A DNA stretch of 64,000 bases. It comes from Blastomussa wellsi. Its lineage: Eukaryota > Cnidaria > Anthozoa > Scleractinia > Plerogyridae. The translations under genes and the position numbers were made by a program. The notes beneath the pieces are model-generated. The model searched no databases. It had not been told where the DNA came from and was given only the letters and a program-made list of their open reading frames with translations. How positions within the stretch are numbered: the first letter of the stretch is position 1; each line of letters opens with the position of its first letter. The stretch is taken from the NCBI GenBank assembly GCA_947652115.1, contig OX393567.1:21145416-21209415 (forward strand). Reading direction: 5' to 3'. This document shows positions 13,300 to 25,500 of the stretch, piece after piece.

Positions 13300-13516
13300 T
13301 TCGTAAGTTCCCACACGTGATTAGAACGGCTGTGTAACCAAGCCAGGCAAGTCATTGAAGTCATGGAAACGCAAAATGGCGGTCCTGTCCGTAAGTTTGT
13401 TGTGGATAAATTGTCAAGTGTGGAAACTCTCTACCTCCTTGTTACTTAAAAATTAATAGATAAGGGATGAATCTTTCGCGTTTGGTAGCTTTCTGAGGTG
13501 TTTGTGGCTAATTATC
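13300..13516. promoter_or_regulatory. Bidirectional promoter between DDX47 and the HEATR4-like gene
   Basis: Only 217 bases separate the two start codons, which point away from each other. The segment has AAAATGGCGG at 13373-13382, and the helicase start itself lies in GAAATGGCGGCC; both resemble YY1-type ATGGCGGC sites typical of TATA-less housekeeping promoters. No TATA box is evident. Shared promoter function is inferred from geometry. Confidence 0.65.
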
Positions 13517-16500
13517 ATGTCTACACCAAGGGCGCGAACGCTAAGTCGTGAGAGCAAGATGGCAGACAATTATAAACCAGTGATCGGCCTTCGTCCCATC
13601 AAGGAAAGGAACAAGCGATCAGAAGCTATGATCGAGGAGCAGGTAATATAACTCTAATGGCTATTCATTATTTCTGTGCATATTATGCATGAGGAAAGTT
13701 AATTTTCGAATTTGGAGAATAATTTTAATAATAAATCTTATCTTTTATCCAAAAGGTGGCAACCTATCATATCATGTTCTAGCTTCGAATGATTTTGGCG
13801 CGAAGTCATACAAAAATTCCTTTGTTTAAAATTTGAAAGTCAGAAAGCCATTAATCCAATTATGCTTATTAATTACTGTACATAATTACAGTACTAAAAC
13901 AAAATTGACTACTTCCCTCAGTACTAATCTATGTGATTTTGTTTGTTATTTGTTATATAGCACAATGAATACCTCTGAGGTTTACATGCAACGGTGCCGG
14001 GTTGTCCATTTACATTTGCGGGGGACAGTGCAGTTTTACCCTCTGATGCCATAGATTTTTGCAATGTTGCGTGCTCAGAGATTTTTGGCAGCCAATGAGA
14101 ATGCACACTGTTGGGGGAAAATTTTTGGACAGCTATCGTAATTACATGACCGTGGTAGTCAAAGGGCCCATAATAAATTATATTATTATTGCATTAGGGA
14201 TATGTAATACAAATAACCTTCAGCCTTGATTATTTTCATTGTCAACCTCATGAAAAAATAATTGTTAAATTTTTCCATGGTAAGGAAAATTAACTCTCTC
14301 CCTTCTCACTCACATGTAAACAGGGACATTTGTTATAGAAAAATGGAAGCAAAGTGTTTTAATTTACTTCTCCTGCATTGCATTTAGATTTTAATCATGA
14401 GGGAAACTCAAAAAGCCTTACAGAAAACGTTAGAAAACCTTGAAAAGGCATTAACAGAGGTAAGAACCAGAATCTTGCTTGTACATGTACCTGTGGTGTA
14501 TGAAGATCAGAGTCAGGCTATCTTGAAAAGCAAGTACAAAAATATAAAATAGTCATTTTTTAATTTCTTAAAGTATCCATACCTCCTCTACGGAAGAGAG
14601 GAGTTTAGGTTTCTCCTTTCCCTTCATATGATTCATACAATAATTCTTAAAATATTTTGGTGTTTGAGGGCTGCCACAACCCAATTAACTCCCATTTTTA
14701 CTCTGATGAATGCAATGGATTGTGTGCTGAAAATTTAGTAATATAGCAATGTTTCTTGTTTACAAAAATTGATGTCATATTTCTTTTGATACTCAAATTT
14801 GTCAACCACGGAACAAAAGAAGTCATTATTTCAACAACCAATTATGTTCTGGTTGGTATATTAATAACAATGGGTGATGTCACGAGAAACATCGCTATAC
14901 TTTAATCTTTTAAGCTCAGATAATGTTGACAATTTTTAAAGTTTTGTTCTATCTCTGCACCAACATGTTTTCAAGCCAGCAACTGTTTGGAAAGCAGGTT
15001 TGAACCTAGTCCGTGGTCTTCTTCCATTATCTCTGGCTTTAGTAAGGATTTTGTCAGATCTTATAATGTCCATGTGATTCGTTTATAGGATGATATGCAG
15101 AAGAGTGAGGAAGAGTTACAGCAGCTTTTTAACAGAAGTGAAGAGCTTCTTGTAATAGTCCAGGTACTTACAGTTCTTATTAACTTAACAGGAAAGAGCA
15201 TTTGTAACCACTGCACATAAGGCTGCTGCCTAACAGGCACCCAGAAGCTTGAGGTGCCTTAGTTACGCATTTGGGTGACTAACTTTTTTTTCAAGGTGCC
15301 TGCATGGGTGCCTAAGTTTCATTTCCATCTCATGGCTTCAATTTCTTTGTAACTTGTTCCACTGGCATAAAAAATCCTGTTAAAAAATAATTGTTTCCAA
15401 ACTGGAAATGCTATCATATACTTGGTAGATCCAGGGATGCTGAAAAGACCAAGGCAGGCCCCTCTTTCAGCCATAACTATTTTTTAGCAGTGATGTGTGT
15501 GTGTGTGTGGTGGGGGGCTTGCCCTTTCCAGGACTGCGGTGTTTTCTGAGAGACCACCAGAACATAGGATTCAATCCTATGACTAAACAGATCATGTGTA
15601 TTATAGGTTGTCTCGGTCGACATATCAGTCGACTGTCGACCGACTATCGGTCGATACATCAGTCGACTGTCAACCGACTATCAGTCGACTATCGGTCGAC
15701 AGTCGACCAACTATCGGTCGATAGTCGACCCCGTCCGACAGTCGACCGATCAACTACCGGTCAACTGACGGTCGACTATCGGTCTCGACCGAGACCACCT
15801 TTTGTACACATGATCCGACTAAACTAATGGGTTGGGCTCTTAACTTTTCACTTTAGGAGTCCAAAGTGCTCCTTGAAAATTTCCTTAGGCAGTAGCCTTG
15901 GTACATATTCATTATGATCTTGAGGGAGCTAACAAATATTGGCTGATGGGAAGTTGTTATTATTTAAAATGAGCTTACATAACCAGATCTTTGTTGTCTC
16001 TCTTGTGTGAAGTTTGAATGCTGTGAGCACTGATTTCCATGGCAAGAACTTTCGTTTTGCTAGAGTGCCCCATGAGATGTCAATGTTCAGAAACAACTAG
16101 TATATAAATTATGAATATAAATACATCTAACATAAATGTCTTACAAAGTACATTGATTGTGTATCACTGATGAGAATATCATTACATTTACATGTACTTT
16201 ATGCATTTTTACTTTTAGGTTTTAATGAAAATTCGAAATGAACTTGCTCATGCACGGCTCGACCTGGAGAGAGCAATAAAAACAAACTCTGGGGTAAGAT
16301 AATTTATAAGATCAGAATTTGATTGAATATTGGAAATCTCAACAGGCAAATGTTTGGCTTATTGTTACCGTGAAATACATTCTGTGGTTATATCTACATG
16401 TACATGTATATATATATACAAGTACAGGCTTAACGATTTAGCACTATTTAGCTTTGTATTATAAATTACATGTATACACAGGTTGATGCAGCCAAAAGGA

Positions 16501-19500
16501 GAGTGAAATGGCTTCAAGACAGACTGGAAAAGGTTCTGCTCACTGCAAGAAGCTTTTGTCATTTGTACAACAGAGCATTACTAAAGAGCAAGGTAAAGCT
16601 TGCTTAAAGGGACAAGTTATCGCAGGGATTTTGGTGCATTTTTGGCCACAACAAAGCCAAAAAAAGTACATGTATTACTAAGCAACTTCATGAGATGCAC
16701 CTTCATGTAGAACACAAGATAAACATTTTAAGTTAATTATTGAAAATACATGCAGAGCAAAGTGTTATTACAGTTGTTTGTAGCAATTTCTCCAAGATAC
16801 AAGGACAGGGTAACCCCATTTGCCCTTCTGTTCCTTCAGTGGAGAGCACGGTGGCCTAATGGTTGCGCTGGACTCCAGATTGGACGTTCTGGGTTCACTC
16901 CCTGGCCAGGACACTGGGTTTGTGTTGTGTACTCTCACAGTGCCTCTCTTAACCCAGGTGTATAAATGGGTACCGGCAAATTTACTGCTGGGGGGATATT
17001 AACCTGTGATTGACAAGCATCCCATCCAGGGGGGAGTAGAAATACACGTACTCGCTGTCACTTCATGCAAAAGAAACCGGGATAGGCTCAGCCTGATGGG
17101 CACTAGGCTTATATGCAGACTTTATGTACCTTCAGTGGACTTGTGCAGGTGAATAGTCATTGTAACATTTAGTTAGACCATTATTTTCATTAAATAAATG
17201 TAAATATGTCTTTTATTATGAGTTCTGACTTTTTGAGGTAATACTCATGATAGCACCTCTGTAGAAACCTCCACAATAATATTTTTTGGCAGAAATAACA
17301 ATCCTATGGCTGCTTGACATCAATTTGCATGGATTTAATGTACAGTGTAGTTAGTCATTAATTCTATTCCATCACCGCACTAAGGGCTCACATGAGATAG
17401 CATTGCACCTGCGCAAACTCAGTCTTTAAAGCACTTACTATGTGTGCAGTGAGGAAGCTCCCTGTCAAATAAGTGGGAAGGCCTAAAAGTCAAAAGTTTG
17501 TCGAGTGGTGACAAGAGGTGTGTTTTATGCACTGCACTTTTATGCAGAAAATATTTAAATTATCCGCGCTATGAAAGGTTTTGGGAATTTCAACCCCCAC
17601 CCTTTCAGACATTCCATTTTAACTTCATACTTTCATTTCAAATATTAATTTTTGCCTTTGACATCCCCCTTCCCTTATAATTTTCTATGGGGTGGGTATA
17701 TATGGTTTGGATATTATCTGGAGCCACATACATGTGTATGCATGCATGTATTTTAATCTGGAAAAAATTCATTAGGTATACCAAGTTTTAAAATTGATAC
17801 AGGTTTGTCATTTGCTATTTCTCTCAACCAGACACCCGAATCTGGGTTCAAAGATCAGATTTCTGAGAAAATATGGAATAGACTGTCTGAGGGGCAACAA
17901 CAAATGTTGCTTGAAGGCGAGAAAAAGAGGCAACCCAGTGCAATGAACGACTACACACATGCATCACCCATTGTGAAGGAAGTCACAAAAATGCAAATGC
18001 CACACACTGATTCAACAGGTAATTAAGTTGACAGTTCTGTTATTACTATCAGCGGCTGTCACTGCTGTTTTTTTCCAAGACTTTTATTGCCTTCAGAGAA
18101 GTAAGTTTACAAGTGCAAGTCTTAGAACAGATATACTTGCCAACTGTCAATCTTGACTTCAACATGAGTCTTGTGCAAGTGGATCAAAAACTTCAATCTA
18201 ACACCAGCTTGTGCCCACAGCCCAATTTTTCATAGTCTGAAGTGAGGGCGGGAAGATGTTTAACACTTCAGACTAAATTTTTCACACCTCACTGAAAAAA
18301 TTTAAAATGTTACAGTTTGCAGCTTCAAGTGACAAAGGTTCTGAAACTGCAGTATGTAAACTTGTAGCAATTTATAATGCACAACAAAAGAAAAAATCAT
18401 TAAATGTTGGTACTTTACCCAAATTCTACAATTTGAGAAGGAAAAGTACTTGCAATGAGTCTTTGATGTTGTTGTGTTTGAAAAAAAAGACATGCTTATA
18501 CTGGGACCCGGAAATCTTTGTATGGTGTTCAGAAATGTTAGGAACATCCTTGGAAATCCTTTTACAACTTCAGATGTGATGGGATCATTTTTGAAAACGC
18601 TCAGTAAATCTCACATCTTCGACTCTCAAAAAGCAGTGCCAAATCATGAATTTTACAGGTTCAACAATACCCCCTATATTTTATATGGGAGTCCGAGCCC
18701 CCCAGAAGAATGCTCTGCACAGTTGTTATGAATACTGGTAGTGTTGGTCTAATAGCCACCCTACGTGTACGTGTAGCGAGTACAGCATGTTGATAATTTG
18801 TATGTACTTTTATTACATTTTAGAATCAATCACAGCTGAGAAGAATGTAGATGCTGGGTCTGAAGAACCAGAGCTTCCAGTGTTCATCACAGATACAATG
18901 CAAGAGAACGATAGCACAGCTCTTGTTAAGGATGAAAACACATCTGAAAAAAGGTACCGGTAAAGAATTAATACAGCCCCACTTATCAGATATACTGTGC
19001 ACTTAACATGAATTGTTACTATTAATAATGGTCGGCATTGTTTACTTTTAGACAATTTCGGTAAGTGATAGTGGACAAGAGAGCATTGACTTTTCCCTTG
19101 TAGTTTAATTACTAAAATATTTAATATACATACTGTGAGACAATTATTTGGGATTTGGTGTTGTTTTGCAAGCAGAGAAAACATATCTTGGGGTTTTGGT
19201 GAATCATAAATTGCTGTTTTACATGTTTGATCTCAGTTTACAGTTGGTAATTGTGTTCTTATTTGCTATTAAACGTTGCATGTTTGTTTATCAAATTTAA
19301 AAGTTTAAAGCAGCATCAGGTAACTTGTCATGTGAGTAATCACGGAAGTGTACTGGCCATAAACAACACAAATTTGGTGAATCTAACATACATGACTGTA
19401 TGGGTTTTGAAAACATATTGTGAGCAGGCCTGTGCTCTAAGGGTGCCTATAAGTAATAATTAATTAATTAATTAACATACAGGTGCCTCAGGCGACTAAC

Positions 19501-22500
19501 TTTTGCCTTTGGGCGACCAAATAAACCTACGTTGATCATACAAGCTTTAGTGTTGGGTGTCCTGGATCTCAGGGTTTGTAACCTTTGGGTTCCTTACAAT
19601 TTTTCTTAACGCACGGCCTTGGTGAGATTTAATTTTATTTAGAGGGGATAAGTTTCTAAAGAAACTGTGGTGCTGCGTCAGTGGGAAGTATAACAATATA
19701 ATTAGGTTTTATCAACTGGGTTGATAATGTGAATTGGCCACTGTAAAGAGATTCAATAGCTGACGTTTCGAGCGTTAGCCCTTCATCGGAGCGAATCAAG
19801 GAAATGTTCCTGGAAATGTTTGTTGATTCGCTCCGACGAAGGGCTAACGCTCGAAACGTCAGCTATTGAATCTCTTTACGGTGGCCAATTCACATTATCA
19901 ACCCAGTTGATAAAACCAAATTATATTATTTAATTTTATTTGACAAGCAGATGCAGTTATTAATAAATGGTTTACAGATCTTTACAGAAATCAATTTAGA
20001 GTCAGTCTAAACATTGCACCACATTCTTGCAGCATATTTTTTACGGTTTTGTATTCTAAAGGTTTAGCAAAGAACAACCATGCAACATTCGATAACCAAT
20101 TTGAGCTTGTTTTTCCTCACATGTTCTCTTTCCTTTTTGAATGTGATATTGCCATTTGTGGCTCTGAAAGAAGAAATACATTGACCTACCTGTATTCAAA
20201 ACATGCACTATTTCCACATTGTACTAGCAGGTTTCCTTATTACCATTCAGGAAGTGGGCAATGTCTGGTAAACATAAAAAAAAACTTGTCACTGCAGCAT
20301 AAGAGTTATCTGGAACCAAACGCATAATTTAAAAACACATGAATATCTCTGGAACGAAAGAAGATTGTTTATTATTAAAAAAATAGGAAAACACTACATT
20401 GGAACTTAAATGCATGAGCCTAGACAGTGTGGTTGTGTCAGTAGTAACCGTGAATGCTTTTTGTTTTATTTGCAGAAAACAGAGAAAAAGGTCAGATGGC
20501 TCAAAAGGCCCGAGCGACAAATCATCGTCAAGTAATTTAATGCAGCTGTTACCACCGACAAGTCCTAAAGATCACCAGTATGACCAAGAATCTGACACCA
20601 CTGCAGAACCACAGTCAGAACCAGAAGACTTTGATGAGCGTCGGTCGGATTCTATTGTAAGCTCAGTGGCCATTCATGAGTTGGAGACAATGAAACCCAA
20701 GGAAGGTGTTTTAACAGTGGAGGTCTCTCAGAGTGATGGAACAGAAAATGGTAAATTGAAAACACATGTGATTTAAATTATTTTTTGTTTGTAATAATTT
20801 TCATGTTGTTTAAAGCGGTTTCGGGAGGCACAGTGGCCTAATGGTTAGTGCACTGGACTCCAGATCGGACAACTTGGGTTCGAGCCCCTGTCCGGGGCAC
20901 TGCGTTGTGTTCTTGGACAAAACACTTTACCTCTCACTGTGCCTCTCTTCACCCAGGTGTATAAATGGGTACTGGCGAATTTACTACTGGGGGTAACCCT
21001 GAGATGGACTAGCATCCCATCCAGGCGGGAGTAGAAATACTCTCTGTCGCTTCATGCTACAGAAACCGGGATAAGCTCCAGCCTAATGGGCCACTAGGCC
21101 CAAATGTAGACTTTCAGTTGACTGTTTCACTTTTTTTATGTTTATTTATGTTTATGATGTTTCTTTAATTTTTTGCCATCTCAGATTTCTGATAATAAAT
21201 ATTATGTTGATACAAATAACAAAGGAAAGTAAAATCAGACCCCATGGTGGATTACATTGTATGTATAATTTGTAGCCAGGGCAAACATAGAGACTGCTCT
21301 TAGTTCACAGTGATGATCACTGTTTCAGATGGGCAGGTTTTCGAGCTTGTTACACCCATCAAAGGCAGAACTGGCAAAGAAGGACGTGGAGATTTTACTG
21401 CAGTTTCAAAGGCAGACACAGTAAAACAGGAAGATGATGATGTGAATGAAGACAAGGTTACAGAATATTGGAAATCAGACCATCATAAGTTTGAGTGGTC
21501 GGATTATATGCAGAGTCTTAATCCACGTTCTTGGCATGCCCTTGGACTTGGAGTTGCTGAAAGTTTCTTGTCAAAAGGTTGGTGCTCTTTTAGCTTTAAG
21601 CCAATTGAAATTAGTTCAGTCTGTGTTTAGGGATTGGCATGTTTGTTCGCAACAAATTTGCCAGTACTACTTATTATAAGCAGGCAACTTGGCAATTAGT
21701 AGTATTTGTATATGGTTCCAGCACATACAAACAGTTCACAGTCAAGCATATGTTGCAGGTGATTTTTGCTTTTAGTTAATTTTATTTTTCACTAGGTAAT
21801 TTTAATTTATTTTAACTGGGTAAAATTTTTCTTACTAGTTTATCTTTATTGTTTTAAGGGAGGGGGTTAGTTTGGGTGAAGGTGATTTACATTTTTAACA
21901 AATTATTCTGTACTCCAAAAATACCTTTTTCATGTATTGTTCACACGCAGAAAAGCCAAACTTTGACCCAGATCTTCCCTGGAAAGAGAAGCCAATGAAG
22001 GTCAACAGTGTTATTGATGTGCATGTGAGTATTAGGAAAGGTTCCAGCAACTGACTAAACATATACCACTGAGCACGTGTTACGATTGCAATTAATTCCA
22101 ACTGAAAATTCTTCTCATAGAAAATTGCTCTGGATAAATTACTGGTGAGACTGCATAAAATGTATGATGCCATTGGCCAAGCAACTCAAACAACGATTGA
22201 CCCAGCTCTGAAAGATGAAAAAATAGAGACAGTTATGGGAAAACTTGAATGTGAGTAATTTGCACAAAATGGAATAAAATAATCACCTTCTCCCGTTTAG
22301 TGAGCTAAGTATTCTGTGAAAGATTTTTTCTCTCATTTTTCAATATTTTTTGTTCTTATTTTGGTTGTAGTGGAAATGGAGGGTGGTGGTTCAGTAATGG
22401 AAAAACAGCAGGTGCATATTATTAAATGCATTTTAATAATATTTTATGTTAATCTATTTTGTTAAAATTCCTTACTAATTTATACAATTATTTAATGAAG

Positions 22501-25500
22501 GAAATGTTTCAAATGAGTTAGGGACTTAATCAACATGGGTCACTGATTTGAATAGGAATAGCAGATATTCAAGAACAAGGCATACAGCAGTGTTGTTGTT
22601 ATTCTAGTTCAAACAAGATGCATTTCTTCATGAACTCAGCCTTTCTTAAGAACAACTTGACACTTTTTGTTCCTGTCATTGCCACCTCATTACTTATGAA
22701 CAGGCAAAGTTGTGAACTGAATGCGCAAGCGTACTTCGTAAAATTTGGAATGCCAGTTTTTGTTAAACAATTCAACTCTTTTGCATGCTGGCATGACACA
22801 ACAATGATAATTGCTCATAATTGCAACAATGCCATTTGCTAATTACCAATTTGCTTGCTCCCACATGTGCATAACTTCATGCATGCGCGATTTGCAGTAG
22901 AAAGTAAAAAAAATGACAAAAATAACAAAGCCTAAATTACAACTCGGGCGTTTCCTTTGGAAAGCCAGAGTAAATGTTAGCTTTGCTTTTGTCCCTCCCT
23001 CTACGTAAGGCACTCGTAAACCTACTGCAGCCTACTTTCACACTGGTGAAAAAATAATTATCTACAAACCAAACTAAGAAAGTATTATTACCGTAACAAA
23101 TTTATTTAATATACACTTAGTGCCAACACATTCTTGAAAGTTCCAATTTGATCGTGGATTCAGGGGCCACAGGTTTGTCAGTTGCAAGACTGTTATGTGC
23201 TACCATCGTTAAACAAAGTCTATTTACTGGATTTATTTAGTTATGCCTACAGGGGCTTACAAAAACAGAACATATACGTGAAAAAATCTAATGCAATACC
23301 CGGTTTGTTGAGAAAAGTTTGTTTTTTCAGCAGGTTGCACCATTGGTGTCAAAGCAAGCCAGTCATATCAGTTTACCTCACATTGGTAGTCCAGCAGTTG
23401 CCCAAAAGACTTCATTTTCCATAGAGAAGTATCCTGTTATTACACATGAGCCTACAGCTATCAGGACAGCACGACGTGTAGGTGTTGTCTTTGTGTTCTT
23501 TTTTATATTTGAGGCTGACAAGGGTAACAACACTGGGTAATTACTCATCTCCACCTAAATATGTTTATTTGTGGCCTGGCTATAAAAGCCTGGGCCAAAC
23601 CAAACCAAAGAAAACTCTCAAGAAAATTTGAGCACACACAGTGAACAAGAATTTTCTAGGTTGTGCAGGCGTATATGTTCTTTTAGTTCACTACCAAGTG
23701 GATGTCATAAAGGTAAAATAGTAACAGCTAAAATTTTTTGAAAAGCTGACATTTTCAGCGATGAATGACTTATAACGCTCAAAACACCAGCTTTTCAAAA
23801 TTAATTTTTCTATATCGACTTCCAGTTCGCACTTACCGGTACAATACCGGTAAGTGCAGCTACCGGTAAGTGTTTCACCCGCACGCTGATGTGCACATCA
23901 GTTAGTCTAACTAATAAAGTTTTGATTATATTCTTCCTGTGGTGTGTTTACATTAATTTTGTTTATACCAAAGTATAACCCTAAATATTTTATTTTACAG
24001 TTCTAACAGTTCTATATTACACCCGAATATACCTTATGTATGTTATACTTTATTATTTTATAGAATGCAAAGAAGCTCTATCCTCAGCATTCATCCAGTT
24101 GGTGTGCAGATATTGAAGAGGCATATAGGATGCCGAGAATTGTTAAAGTAGAATCAAAACCTAAACTTCAAAGAGCAAAAAGTGTTCTGCAGGTTATTAA
24201 TTAAAAGTAATGCTCGTAGTAGAAACTCAGTTGCATTCTATTGGAATGATTAGTCCTTCTGTAGCTTTCTATTCAGTGATGGAACATGAATACTTACATG
24301 TTGCTCTTTAAAGGTGCCATCTTTGACTTAAAATTGCATTAAATTGTAGATTTTGGACTGAAATCCACTATTTAAAACAATTTTAACTATGCACCCTCAT
24401 TTTATGTGAACAATAGTTAACTTGGTTGTGCCTCACTGACTAGTTGCTCATGGTGTTATTGTTAATGACACATGAACTCTGCTTAATCAGTTGTACTGCT
24501 GTCAATCGTTTAAACAAACCTCTCAGAAAACACAAGACATTTCCACCATTATTAGTATGTATCCTCTTATTTGAAATCCTTTTCTTTCTTTTCCCAGCCA
24601 CGGAATTTGCCACGAAAACAAGATAGTCCCAAAAATGAGCGACAAGTGTCAGAATTGTAAGTTTTTCAAAATCTGTTTCAATGGTTATATTATACAGATA
24701 ATTACTTGTGTTACATTTTGTTGCATCTGATACATTTACTGTGAAACTAAGAAAACTGTGAACACCATTTGTAAGGAAAAAGCCGATCAGGTTTTAGGAG
24801 AAGTAAACCGCAAACAGCAACGTTAATTTGTTTGCAGTTTTGTGGTTTGTTTGTGTGTCCTTAACTTTTTTGTGATTGGACACTACACAATCAACGTTCC
24901 TGAAATATTTCAGGTGTTCATGCTTTCCTTACGTAGTTTGATAAAATTGCACATCTCACCTTAAATTATTTTGTAAATATAAATATTGTTCTTTAGAGGC
25001 TACATGATAGCAGTAGCAGTAGTAGTAGAAGTAGCTGTGGTAGTAATAGTAATATTAGTAGTGACGGCGGCGGCGGTGGTGGTGGCGGCAGCGGCAGCGG
25101 CAGTGGCGGCAGCAGCAGTAACAGCAGCAGCAGTAGTAGTAATTACTAATCACAAAATTATCCGTGCATTAAAAACATAGATTGCTATTAACACGTTTGT
25201 TTCTAGTTTTACGTTTCTGCCTTTTCACCACAAATTTTTAACTTGGAAGTATTGTCCACTATGCTATTACATTTTTAACTTGTGTTTTTAATTTTGTTAT
25301 GATAAGCATTTCTCTTGTTTGATCCAATTTAAGGGATCTTACCCATCAATCATTTTGGAAGTCATCTATGGTAATGAAGATAGTAACAGCACTGAAAGGT
25401 GTGTTGATCAGTCAGATTATATTGTAATCAGCACTTATTCCAAGCTTTACAAATATAGCAAGTGTATGGGTCAGTGCAAAATTAAAAAGGAGCTCAAATT

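Noticed and set aside
15495..15827. 110-residue open frame through the GTCGAC satellite
   Set aside because: Low-complexity composition, repeat origin and no splice support.
22599..22842. Overlapping open frames on both strands in HEATR4-like intron 12
   Set aside because: No family match, and the surrounding sequence looks like a dispersed repeat.
24986..25180. Poly-Val/Ala open frame
   Set aside because: Trinucleotide microsatellite in an intron; the exon chain skips it in phase.
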